From the NCBI RefSeq assembly GCF_014191305.1, contig NZ_JACHWJ010000003.1, positions 248,001-312,000 on the forward strand: DNA of 64,000 nucleotides, given 5' to 3'. Below the pieces are notes generated by a model that made no database searches, was not told the origin of the DNA, and was given only the letters and a program-made list of their open reading frames with translations. Positions 34,874-43,126 of this stretch are shown here, piece by piece. Source of the DNA: Pseudoclavibacter helvolus. GTDB lineage: Bacteria; Actinomycetota; Actinomycetes; Actinomycetales; Microbacteriaceae. Positions within the stretch are counted from its first letter, which is position 1. Every line of letters begins with the position of its first letter. The translations under genes and the position numbers were made by a program.

Positions 34874-36241
34874 TCAGTGCGGGTGGCCGCGCAGCGGGAT
34901 GACCGCGGCTGGCAGCTCGTGCAGCTTCGCCGACGCCTCCGCCGCGAGGGGGTTGGTGGATGCGCCGCCCCGGTTCACGAGTTCACCGCCGACGTAGACG
35001 GCCTCCAGGTTCCTGGGGTTCATCGCGAGCACGTAGGAGCGCACCGGGTGCCAGAGCGGCCCGACGTCGGGGGAGCGCGGGTCGACGACAACGAAGTCGG
35101 CGAACTTGCCGACCTCAAGCGAGCCGACCTGGTCGGCGACGCCCATGATCTCGGCTCCGCCGAGGGTGTGCAGGCGCAGCATCAGCTCGGGCATCATCGA
35201 CAGCGGGTCCTTCGTGCGGGCCCGCTGCATGTAGATGCCCATGCGCATGTTCTGCCACGGGTCGCTCACATCGGTGCACGCCTGGTCGTCGAGGCCGACA
35301 CCGACCTTCATGCCGAGCTCAAGCATCTCCGGCACAAGCGCGACGCCCGAGGCGAGGCGGCCGTTCGAGGCCGGCTGCCACGACATGCTCGCGCCACGCT
35401 CTGCGGCCTCGGCGATGATCTCGGGCGTCGTCTGGATGAAGTGGCCGAACATGAGGCCGAGCTCGAGGGCGCCCGCATCCCGGTAAAGCGCGAACTTCGA
35501 CTGCTGGTGCTCGACCGCCTCAGGGGACTCGAGGAAGTGCGCCTGGTTCGTGATGCCGAAGCGGCGCATGGCCTCGGCCTCGAGCTCCGCCGAATCGTCG
35601 CGAGGCGACCACTGCACCTGGCCCATGATGGACGAGCCGAGCGCAAACGCCGGGTCCATGGCCCTCGTGTGCGCGACCTCGGCCTGGAGCCTGGCGAAAA
35701 TCTCTTCGTCGGTGCCGACCGTCGCGTCCATGCCGGACGCATCCACGAAGCGGATGCCGGAGTCGAGCGTTCCGTCCGCCTGACGGTAGTGGTACTCGAG
35801 CGGGCGGATCCCCGCCGTGCCCGTGCGCTTCCCGTCGACCATAGACTCCCACGCCTGCAGCGGGTCGGTGAAGTTGTAGGCGGTCGTGACCCCGTTCGAG
35901 AGGAAGTCGAGCGCGCCGTGCAGGGTCGACCAGTACAGCTGCTCAGGCGTCATGTGCGCGGTTGTGCCGAGCATCGAGTCGCACCAGCCGTAGAGGGTGT
36001 CGGCGACGCCAAGCCCTCTCAGTCCGCTCGTGAACAGGTGGGAGTGGCTCGAGACGAACCCGGGGGCGACAAACTTCCCGGCCACGTCGAGGGTCTCATC
36101 GGCGGTCACGGACGGGGTGCCGCTCCCGATCGCGGCGATGCGGCCGTCTTCGACGAGCATCCACCCGTCTTCGATGTACCCGGCATCCGTGGAGCCCGTC
36201 GGGATCGTGATGAGGCGCGCGTGAGTGACAAGAAGGGACAT
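34874..36241 (-). CDS. Amidohydrolase family protein (8-oxoguanine/guanine deaminase-like)
   Basis: A 455-residue TIM-barrel metal-dependent hydrolase (COG0402 type). The first metal site is HSH at residues 66-68 (GFVSSHSHLF); later GHFIQTTPEII and GLDDQACTDVSD give the remaining His and Asp ligands. The family deaminates guanine, 8-oxoguanine, cytosine or related rings; the XDH and apt neighbours favour a purine base. It ends facing the transporter operon and starts at ATG 36241. The exact substrate cannot be decided from sequence. Confidence 0.85.
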   Translation of the reverse strand: MSLLVTHARLITIPTGSTDAGYIEDGWMLVEDGRIAAIGSGTPSVTADETLDVAGKFVAPGFVSSHSHLFTSGLRGLGVADTLYGWCDSMLGTTAHMTPEQLYWSTLHGALDFLSNGVTTAYNFTDPLQAWESMVDGKRTGTAGIRPLEYHYRQADGTLDSGIRFVDASGMDATVGTDEEIFARLQAEVAHTRAMDPAFALGSSIMGQVQWSPRDDSAELEAEAMRRFGITNQAHFLESPEAVEHQQSKFALYRDAGALELGLMFGHFIQTTPEIIAEAAERGASMSWQPASNGRLASGVALVPEMLELGMKVGVGLDDQACTDVSDPWQNMRMGIYMQRARTKDPLSMMPELMLRLHTLGGAEIMGVADQVGSLEVGKFADFVVVDPRSPDVGPLWHPVRSYVLAMNPRNLEAVYVGGELVNRGGASTNPLAAEASAKLHELPAAVIPLRGHPH

Positions 36242-36311
36242 GCTCGCTACGCTAACCAGCCCATGTTTCGGGCCTGTCACGGCTCTGCGGCGTCGCGTGG
36301 CGAGCTGCGGT

Positions 36312-36827
36312 TCAGACCTCGAAGAGGGTATGCACGGGACCCGCGACCTGCTGGCCGTCGAGGTCGACGAGCTCCATCAGGACGGCCGTGCCGACAAGCG
36401 CGTAGCCGAGTCGCTCGAGGAGCTGCTGACCTGCGCGGAGGGTTCCGCCTGTCGCCAGGATGTCGTCGACGAGCAGGACGCGGGTGCCCGCCGGCAGGTC
36501 CTGCGCCGCTTCCAGACTGTCCGTCCCGTACTCGAGGTCGTACGTGATCGATGCCGCGGGGCGGGGCAGCTTTCCGGCCTTGCGGATCGGGATGAGGCCG
36601 ACCCCCGCCGCGTTCGCGATGGCGCCCGCGAGCAGGAAGCCACGAGCCTCGACACCGGCGACGACGTCGAACTGACCGGCGAACGGCGTGATCACCGCAT
36701 CGACCACGGTGCGGAGGGCGGGGCCGTCAGCGAAGAGCGGCGTGATGTCGCGGAACTGGATGCCCGCTTCTGGGAAGTCCGGAATGGTCGCGATGAGCGA
36801 CTCGGCGCGCGCGAGCTCTGGGGTCAC
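36312..36827 (-). CDS. apt: Adenine phosphoribosyltransferase
   Basis: A 171-residue type I phosphoribosyltransferase that makes AMP from adenine and PRPP. The PRPP loop is VLLVDDILATGGTLRAGQ; FRDITPLFADGPALR and GVEARGFLLAGAIA are typical Apt segments. Length matches the family. The start is GTG 36827 with a weak upstream purine tract. It is the last purine gene before the IS110 element; 71 bp separate it from the deaminase gene on the same strand. Confidence 0.93.
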   Translation of the reverse strand: MTPELARAESLIATIPDFPEAGIQFRDITPLFADGPALRTVVDAVITPFAGQFDVVAGVEARGFLLAGAIANAAGVGLIPIRKAGKLPRPAASITYDLEYGTDSLEAAQDLPAGTRVLLVDDILATGGTLRAGQQLLERLGYALVGTAVLMELVDLDGQQVAGPVHTLFEV

Positions 36828-36905
36828 CGCTTCAGGATACGTGCGCCCCGCCCGCTTGCACGCTCTGTGTCAGCACGCTCCCTCCCCGCCGCCACCTCAT
36901 TCGCT

Positions 36906-37035
36906 AGACCTGGGGGTTGCGCATCCGCTTTGCCGGATGCGCGTGCGCAAGTGCGAGGTCTGCGCTCGGGTTGCCGTCAGACCTGGGGGTTGTGCATGCC
37001 GGGCGGCGCGGGGAGGTGCGCGAGCCCCAGGTCTG
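36906..37035. repeat. Two AGACCTGGG palindromes (family 3), abutting the IS element
   Basis: The first unit has AGACCTGGGG at 36906 and an internal GCGCATCCG (36919-36927)/CGGATGCGC (36934-36942) pair. The second has perfect 11-bp arms CAGACCTGGGG (36978-36988) and CCCCAGGTCTG (37025-37035). They are related in sequence to the array at 25910-26204. The second ends one or two bases before the probable IS110 end. Confidence 0.7.
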
Positions 37036-37059
37036 CAGGAGGGTGTCCCTATGGTTTTG

Positions 37060-38268
37060 TCAAGGGTTTTGGGGTGTCGGGGTTTGGTAGATGGTGCCGT
37101 CTCGGAGCATTGCGTAGAGGACGTCGCAGCGTCGTCTGGCGAGTGCGATGAGGGCTTGGTTGTGGCGTTTGCCTTGCGCGCGTTTCCGGTCGTAGTAGGT
37201 GCGCGAGACGGGGTCTTTCAGTGCCGCGAACGCGGAGAGGAACAGAGTCCGTTTCAGGATCTTGTTCCCGCGTCGGGAGGCGTGCTCGCCCCGGATGGAA
37301 GAGCCGGAGCGTCGCGTGACGGGCGCGAGTCCGGCGTAGGACGCGAGGTGACCTGCGGTCGCGAACTGTTTCCCGGCGACTTCGGTGAGGAGTCTCGCTG
37401 CGGTCCTGACGCCGACTCCTGGCATGCTCGTCAAGACCGGGTGAAGAGGGTGCGCATCGACGAGCCGTTCAACCTCGACCGCGATCTCGGCCCGTTGGGT
37501 GCGGAGGTCTTCGAGTTGTTTCGCGAGGCGCGGCAGGACGAGGCTGGCAGCGTTCGTGCCGACGACCACGACCGTCTGCTCGGAGAGCGCCTGCATGATC
37601 TCGGCCGCGAGGCGTTTGCCCATGCGGGGAGCGAGCTTTACGAGTCGGTTGGCTAGCCGTGTCGGGCCGAGCTTCGCGAGATCCGCGGGCGCGGGGTGAC
37701 GCTGGAGGAGATCAACGACGGCCTTGTGATCGAGGTGCGGGCCAAGGACTCGTTCGAGCGCGGGGTGAATCTGCGTGAGCAGGCCGCGGATGCGGTTGCT
37801 CGTCGCGGTCACTTGTCCCGCGAGGTCGTCATCGAAGCCGCAGAGCATCGAGAGTTCCGCGACCTGCTCGTCCGCGAGCTGGATCGATCGGAGGGCGTGC
37901 GGGAGGGTCCGGGCGGCTTCCGCGATGATGGCCGCGTCTCTCGCGTCGGTTTTCGCTTCGCCCGCGTGGAGGTCCGCGATGCGGCGCATCGCGAGCCCCG
38001 GCAGGTAGCCGACGAGGACTCCCGCGGCTTGCGCGACCGCAATCGGCAGCGCGCCGATCGTGGCAGGCTGATCGACGACGAACAGTAGCGTCCCGTGGTC
38101 CTTCAACCCATCGATGAGCGCGCGGAGTTTGCTCTCGTCGTTGGGCAGCGCTTTGTCGAAGAGTTTCTTCCCCGTGCGGTCGATCGCGACCGCGTGATGC
38201 TCGCCTTTGCCGACATCGACACCGATGAACACGTCGACGCTGTCGTGTCCGGTGATGCTTGTTTCCAT
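37060..38268 (-). CDS. IS110 family transposase (DEDD recombinase)
   Basis: A 402-residue transposase. The N-terminal RuvC-like DEDD domain starts VDVFIGVDVGKGEHHAVAID (first Asp) and includes AKTDARDAAIIAEAART (later Asp residues). The C-terminal transposase_20 domain has LTSMPGVGVRTAARLL and YAGLAPVTRRSGSSIRG with the serine used by IS110 recombinases. The open frame appears intact. ATG 38268 with GGGGAAGGG upstream was chosen over a longer frame because this is where family similarity begins. Confidence 0.92.
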   Translation of the reverse strand: METSITGHDSVDVFIGVDVGKGEHHAVAIDRTGKKLFDKALPNDESKLRALIDGLKDHGTLLFVVDQPATIGALPIAVAQAAGVLVGYLPGLAMRRIADLHAGEAKTDARDAAIIAEAARTLPHALRSIQLADEQVAELSMLCGFDDDLAGQVTATSNRIRGLLTQIHPALERVLGPHLDHKAVVDLLQRHPAPADLAKLGPTRLANRLVKLAPRMGKRLAAEIMQALSEQTVVVVGTNAASLVLPRLAKQLEDLRTQRAEIAVEVERLVDAHPLHPVLTSMPGVGVRTAARLLTEVAGKQFATAGHLASYAGLAPVTRRSGSSIRGEHASRRGNKILKRTLFLSAFAALKDPVSRTYYDRKRAQGKRHNQALIALARRRCDVLYAMLRDGTIYQTPTPQNP

Positions 38269-38488
38269 CAGCCCTTCCCCTCTCAAATTTCGGTTCCAGC
38301 GTTGGCCGAACCAAGAAGCGGCGAGTCTCGACATCCACGTTACGAACGACACTCGGAACACGTCCGGGCCCTGTCCCTATCAGCGATCACAAGCCGCCAA
38401 ACCGGGACTCGGTGACAACACCCCCCAGATCATGAACAGCGACAGGGGGCACAGAGTCATGCCGAGCCCGGGATGGCCAACACCCTCC
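38269..38488 (-). ncRNA. Candidate IS110 bridge RNA region
   Basis: Non-coding part of the element upstream of the transposase start. In the IS110 group this segment encodes the bridge RNA that pairs with donor and target DNA. Hairpin-forming stretches are visible (for example GTGCCCCC and the opposing GGGGGGTG), but I have not folded it or located guide loops, so this rests on family knowledge and position. Confidence 0.35.
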
Positions 38489-38550
38489 AAGGATCACTCC
38501 CCGAACTGGGTATGAAGAAGGTAACGGGGGCGGGGCGCGACGCCAGGGCG

Positions 38551-39561
38551 CTAGGCGCGGGGCGCCGTGGAGGCGCGGGCCACGAGCTCCGGGGTGAAGC
38601 GGATGTGCTCCGGTGTCGCCTTGGGGTCGCGGGCTGAGGCGACCAGCAGATCCATGGCTTTCGAGCCAATGAGGTGCGCGGGCTGGTGGATGGAGCTGAG
38701 CGACGTCGAGGCGAAAGCGGCGAAGTCGATGTCGTCGTAGCCGATGAGCGCGATGTTCTCCGGCACGGTGGCGTGGCTTGTGCCCTGCAGGCTCTGCAGC
38801 AGGCCGAGCGCAAGCATGTCGTTGGCGGCGAAGACCGCGTCCGGCAGCTCGGCGGCTTCGCGGTCGGCGAGGGTGAGCCCCGCGCGCCTGCCCTCCGACA
38901 TGGAGAGCGCATCCGTCGCGAGTACCTCGAGCGTCGCGCCGGAGACCTCGCGCACGGCGTCGCGGGCGCCCTCGAAGCGGTCGGTGACCTGCTGGATCTC
39001 CATCGGCCCGCCCACGAACGCGATGCGCCGGTGGCCGGTCTCGAGGAGGTGCTCGACGGCGATGCGGCCGCCCGTGCGGTCGTCGACGGCGACGGACGGG
39101 TAGCGCTCGTCCGAGCTCTCGCGGTCGACGAGCACGACGGGGGTGCCGCGCTTGTGGAGGCGCTCGAGCTGGGGCATGTTCGCGGCCATCGGGGTGACGA
39201 GCACGCCGAAGACGCGCTGCTCCTCGAAGAGGCCGAGGTGGGTGCGCTCGCGCTCCTCCTGCTCGTCGCTGTTGGCGACGAGCACCGAGAACCCGAGCTC
39301 GGCGGCGCGCTCCTCTGCGCCGCGCGCAACTTCCGTGAAGAAGGGGTTGCGGAGGTCGAGCACGATGAGGCCGACCGTGCGGCTCTCACCGGCGCGCAGC
39401 TGCCTGGCGGCGTCGTTGCGCACGAAGCCGAGCTCCTCGATGGCGGCCTGCACCTTGTCGACGGTCGCCTTCGAGACCTTCTCGGGATGGTTGAGCACGT
39501 TCGAGACGGTGCCGACGGAGACGCCGGCGAGTGTCGCGACGTCGCGCACGCTGACTGCCAT
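38551..39561 (-). CDS. LacI family transcriptional regulator, probable rhamnose repressor
   Basis: A 336-residue LacI-type repressor. The headpiece is SVRDVATLAGVSVGTVSNVL (residues 4-23), with NHPEKVSKATVDKV following; the hinge is RNDAARQLRAGESRTVGLI. The periplasmic-binding-like domain has VDRESSDERYPSVAVDD. It lies divergent from rhaI and presumably binds the TGAAWCGATTCA sites at 39776, 19624 and 18852. Inducer probably rhamnose or a pathway intermediate (inference). ATG 39561 with AGGAGGCCC directly before. Confidence 0.9.
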   Translation of the reverse strand: MAVSVRDVATLAGVSVGTVSNVLNHPEKVSKATVDKVQAAIEELGFVRNDAARQLRAGESRTVGLIVLDLRNPFFTEVARGAEERAAELGFSVLVANSDEQEERERTHLGLFEEQRVFGVLVTPMAANMPQLERLHKRGTPVVLVDRESSDERYPSVAVDDRTGGRIAVEHLLETGHRRIAFVGGPMEIQQVTDRFEGARDAVREVSGATLEVLATDALSMSEGRRAGLTLADREAAELPDAVFAANDMLALGLLQSLQGTSHATVPENIALIGYDDIDFAAFASTSLSSIHQPAHLIGSKAMDLLVASARDPKATPEHIRFTPELVARASTAPRA

Positions 39562-39738
39562 GGGCCTCCTTTGGTTGTCTGAAGGATAGGCCACCGGCTC
39601 GCGCGAGGTGCCGCAAAGGGTCGTTTTGAGCAACGAATGGCGACCATTTGGGGCGACTCGCGAGGTGAGGCTCCTCGGGTGGCGTGTGGTGGATGCGAGG
39701 GCGGATGCGCGCGAGCGACACGGACGATTGAAACGTTC

Positions 39739-39767
39739 TTGACTTCACGCGCGCCGGCTCGTAACCT
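39739..39767 (+). promoter_or_regulatory. Predicted promoter of rhamnose catabolic operon
   Basis: TTGACT (39739-39744), a 17-bp spacer and TAACCT (39762-39767). A second operator half-site, TGAAACGTTCTT (39729-39740), overlaps the -35 box. The 311-bp divergent spacer has no other gene. Confidence 0.6.
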
Positions 39768-39775
39768 GAACCTAC

Positions 39776-39787
39776 TGAAACGATTCA
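39776..39787. promoter_or_regulatory. LacI-type operator of rhaI operon
   Basis: TGAAACGATTCA is 8 bp downstream of the -10 box, overlapping the expected transcription start. It is identical to the rhaTPQS operator. Confidence 0.75.
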
Positions 39788-39872
39788 ATTCTGTGATCGT
39801 GTTTCCGAAGCCGTGGACGACGTCGTTCGGCCCGGGAGCGCATCCGCAACCGACCAACGAAGGCGACGAACC

Positions 39873-41039
39873 GTGAGCATCCTCTCCGCAGACCAGCTTG
39901 CAGCGCTCGAGGGACAGGGCATCGAGCTCCCGTCCTGGGCGTTTGGCAACTCAGGCACCCGATTCAAGGTCTTCCAGACGGCTGGCACGCCGCGCGACCC
40001 GTTCGAGAAGATCGCGGATGCGGCCCAGGTGAACAAGTACACCGCGCTTGCCCCCAGCGTGGCCCTGCACATCCCGTGGGACGTCGTCGACGACTTCGCC
40101 GCCCTCCGCAAGCACGCGGAAGACCTCGGCGTCGAGCTCGGCACGATCAACTCCAACACGTTCCAGGACGACGACTACAAGTTCGGCGCCCTCACGCACG
40201 AAGATGCCGCCGTGCGCCGCAAGGCCGTCGACCACCACCTGCGCTGCATCGACGTCATGGACGAGACCGGCTCGCGCGACCTGAAGATCTGGCTCGCCGA
40301 AGGCTCCAACTACCCGGGCCAGGCCGACCTGCGCGGCCGCCAGGACCGCCTCCACGACTCGCTGCAGGAGATCTACGCGCGCATCGGCGACGACCAGCGC
40401 CTCGTGCTCGAGTACAAGTTCTTCGAGCCGGCGTTCTACCACACGGACGTTCCGGACTGGGGCACGAGCTACGTGCAGGTCGCCGCCCTCGGCGACAAGG
40501 CCATGGTCTGCCTCGACACGGGCCACCACGCGCCAGGCACCAACATCGAGTTCATCGTCATGCAGCTCCTGCGCCTCGGTCGCCTCGGCTCGTTCGACTT
40601 CAACTCGCGCTTCTACGCCGACGATGACCTCATCGTGGGCTCGGCAGACCCGTTCCAGCTCTTCCGCATCCTCGCCGAGGTCATCCGCGGCGGCGGCCTC
40701 AACAACCCCGACGTGGCTTTCATGCTCGACCAGTGCCACAACGTCGAGTCGAAGATCCAGGGCCAGATGCGCTCCGTCCTCAACGTGCAGGAGATGACGG
40801 CGCGTGCGCTGCTCATCGACAAGGAAGCCCTCACCGCGGCGCAGAAGTCTGGCGACGTGCTTGTCGCCCACGAGATCTACATGGACGCGTTCTCGACCGA
40901 CGTGCGCCCGGCCCTTGCCGAGTGGCGCGAGTCGCGCGGCCTGCCCGCGAACCCGCTCGCCGCGTTCCGTGCATCCGGATACGAGCAGCAGGTCGCCGAG
41001 GAGCGCGTCGGCGGCGTCCAGGCCAGCTGGGGCGCGTAA
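39873..41039 (+). CDS. rhaI: L-rhamnose isomerase (RhaI type)
   Basis: A 388-residue TIM-barrel isomerase converting L-rhamnose to L-rhamnulose. It is of the catabolic RhaI group found in actinobacteria and Pseudomonas rather than the E. coli RhaA group. FMLDQCHNVESKIQGQMRS and LEYKFFEPAFYHTDV carry metal- and substrate-binding residues of the family. GTG 39873 has GAAGGCGACGAA upstream. First gene of a five-gene operon ending with lldD. Confidence 0.9.
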   Translation: MSILSADQLAALEGQGIELPSWAFGNSGTRFKVFQTAGTPRDPFEKIADAAQVNKYTALAPSVALHIPWDVVDDFAALRKHAEDLGVELGTINSNTFQDDDYKFGALTHEDAAVRRKAVDHHLRCIDVMDETGSRDLKIWLAEGSNYPGQADLRGRQDRLHDSLQEIYARIGDDQRLVLEYKFFEPAFYHTDVPDWGTSYVQVAALGDKAMVCLDTGHHAPGTNIEFIVMQLLRLGRLGSFDFNSRFYADDDLIVGSADPFQLFRILAEVIRGGGLNNPDVAFMLDQCHNVESKIQGQMRSVLNVQEMTARALLIDKEALTAAQKSGDVLVAHEIYMDAFSTDVRPALAEWRESRGLPANPLAAFRASGYEQQVAEERVGGVQASWGA

Positions 41040-41089
41040 GCGCCACCCCACCCCGCGACCACGACCTCACGAGCTTCGAAGGAACTGAC

Positions 41090-43126
41090 ATGACGAACCC
41101 AGCAGCGGCCGACCTCATCTCGCGCAGCAACCGCCTCGGCGAAGACCCGAAGAACACGAACTACGCGGGTGGAAACACCTCCGCGAAGGGCACCGAGACC
41201 GACCCCGTGACGGGTGAGCCCGTCGAGCTGCTCTGGGTGAAGGGCTCCGGGGGAGACCTCGGGACGCTCACGGAGCAGGGCCTCGCCGTGCTCCGCCTCG
41301 ACCGCTTCCGGGCGCTCACGAACGTCTACCCCGGCGTCGAGCGCGAGGACGAGATGGTCGCCGCCTTCGACTTCTGCCTCCACGGCAAGGGCGGCGCGGC
41401 CCCGTCGATCGACACGGCCATGCACGGCCTCGTGGATGCGGCGCACGTCGACCACCTGCACCCCGACTCCGGCATCGCGATCGCGACGGCGGCCGACGGC
41501 GAAGAGCTGACGGCGAAGATCTTCGGTGACAAGGTCGTCTGGGTGCCCTGGCGCCGCCCCGGCTTCCAGCTCGGCCTCGACATCGCGAACATCAAGGACG
41601 AGAACCCGCAGGCGATCGGCTGCATCCTCGGCGGCCACGGTATCACCGCCTGGGGCGACACGTCCGAGGAGTCGGAGCGCAACTCGCTCTGGATCATCGA
41701 CACTGCAGCGGCATACATCGATGCACACGGCAAGGCCGACCCGTTTGGCGGCGTCATGAGCGGCTTCGAGGCGCTCCCCGCCGACGAGCGACGCGCACGT
41801 GCGGCGGCCCTTGCGCCGTCCATCCGCGCCGTTGCGTCGCACGACGCCCCCATGATCGGCCACTTCACCGACGACGAGCGCGTGCTCGACTTCCTCGCGA
41901 GCGAGAAGCTCGCGGAGCTCGCCGCTCTCGGCACGAGCTGCCCTGACCACTTCCTGCGCACCAAGGTCAAGCCGCTGGTCCTCGACCTGCCGACCACGGC
42001 ATCCGTCGAGGAGCAGCTCGCTCGCCTCGAGGAGCTGCACACGGCCTACCGCGCCGACTACAAGGCCTACTACGACAAGTTCGCGACGGCCGAGTCGCCC
42101 GCCATCCGCGGCGCGGACCCGCTCATCGTGCTCGTGCCTGGCGTCGGCATGTTCTCGTATGGCAAGAACAAGCAGACCGCCCGCGTCGCCGGTGAGTTCT
42201 ACTTGAACGCGATCAACGTGATGCGCGGCGCCGAGGCGCTCTCGAGCTACTCCCCGATCTCGGATGAGGAGAAGTTCCGCATCGAGTACTGGGCGCTCGA
42301 GGAGGCGAAGTTGCAGCGGATGCCGAAGCCGAAGACGCACCAGGGGCGCATCGCGTTTGTCACTGGCGCTGCATCCGGTATCGGCAAGGCAATCGCGACC
42401 CGCCTCGCGGCTGAGGGCGCGTGCGTCGTCGTTGCCGACCTCGACCTCGAGAAGGCGCAGGCCGCCGCCGCCGAGCTCGGGAACACCGACGTCGCGATCG
42501 GCGTCGCCGCGAACGTCGCGGACGCCGCCGGCGTGCAGGCCGCCATCGACGCGACGCTGCTCGCGTTCGGCGGCATCGACCTCGTCGTCAACAACGCTGG
42601 CCTCTCGCTCTCGAAGCCGCTGCTCGAGACGACCGAGAAGGACTGGGACCTGCAGCACGACGTCATGGCGAAGGGCTCCTTCCTCGTGTCGAAGGCCGCC
42701 GCCAAGGCGCTCATCGAGCAGAAGCTCGGCGGTGACGTTATCTACATCTCCTCGAAGAACTCCGTCTTCGCCGGCCCGAACAACATCGCCTACTCGGCGA
42801 CGAAGGCCGACCAGGCACACCAGGTCCGCCTCCTCGCGGTCGAGCTCGGCGAGCACGGCATCCGCGTCAACGGCATCAACCCGGACGGAGTCGTGCGCGG
42901 CTCCGGCATCTTCGCGGCAGGCTGGGGCGCGAACCGCGCCGCGACCTACGGCGTGAAGGAAGAGGACCTCGGCCAGTACTACGCGAACCGCACCATCCTC
43001 AAGCGCGAGGTTGTGCCCGAGAACGTCGCCGACGCGGTGTACGTGCTCACGGGTCCAGAGCTCACGCGCACGACCGGCCTGCACATCCCCGTCGACTCGG
43101 GCGTCGCGGCAGCCTTCCTCCGCTGA
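41090..43126 (+). CDS. rhaEW: Bifunctional rhamnulose-1-phosphate aldolase/short-chain dehydrogenase
   Basis: A 678-residue two-domain enzyme. The N-terminal class II aldolase/adducin domain (about 1-400) has GGNTSAKGTETDP and HVDHLHPDSGIA with its zinc His residues; the C-terminal SDR domain (about 420-678) has VTGAASGIGKAIATRL, NNAGLS and YSATKADQ. In known systems this fusion cleaves L-rhamnulose-1-phosphate to dihydroxyacetone phosphate and L-lactaldehyde and oxidises the aldehyde to L-lactate. GAAGGAACTGAC precedes ATG 41090; its stop overlaps the next start. Confidence 0.92.
   Translation: MTNPAAADLISRSNRLGEDPKNTNYAGGNTSAKGTETDPVTGEPVELLWVKGSGGDLGTLTEQGLAVLRLDRFRALTNVYPGVEREDEMVAAFDFCLHGKGGAAPSIDTAMHGLVDAAHVDHLHPDSGIAIATAADGEELTAKIFGDKVVWVPWRRPGFQLGLDIANIKDENPQAIGCILGGHGITAWGDTSEESERNSLWIIDTAAAYIDAHGKADPFGGVMSGFEALPADERRARAAALAPSIRAVASHDAPMIGHFTDDERVLDFLASEKLAELAALGTSCPDHFLRTKVKPLVLDLPTTASVEEQLARLEELHTAYRADYKAYYDKFATAESPAIRGADPLIVLVPGVGMFSYGKNKQTARVAGEFYLNAINVMRGAEALSSYSPISDEEKFRIEYWALEEAKLQRMPKPKTHQGRIAFVTGAASGIGKAIATRLAAEGACVVVADLDLEKAQAAAAELGNTDVAIGVAANVADAAGVQAAIDATLLAFGGIDLVVNNAGLSLSKPLLETTEKDWDLQHDVMAKGSFLVSKAAAKALIEQKLGGDVIYISSKNSVFAGPNNIAYSATKADQAHQVRLLAVELGEHGIRVNGINPDGVVRGSGIFAAGWGANRAATYGVKEEDLGQYYANRTILKREVVPENVADAVYVLTGPELTRTTGLHIPVDSGVAAAFLR

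Larger units (their letters stand above)
37036..38490 (-). mobile_element. IS110-family insertion sequence
   Basis: The element is defined by the transposase gene, about 22 bp of sequence after its stop, and about 220 bp of non-coding sequence before its start, the usual IS110 layout. Probable tips are GGAGGGTGT (37038-37046) and the opposing ACACCCTCC (38480-38488). IS110 elements lack long terminal inverted repeats and target duplications, so the exact edges are uncertain by tens of bases. The left edge abuts a palindromic repeat. Confidence 0.75.
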
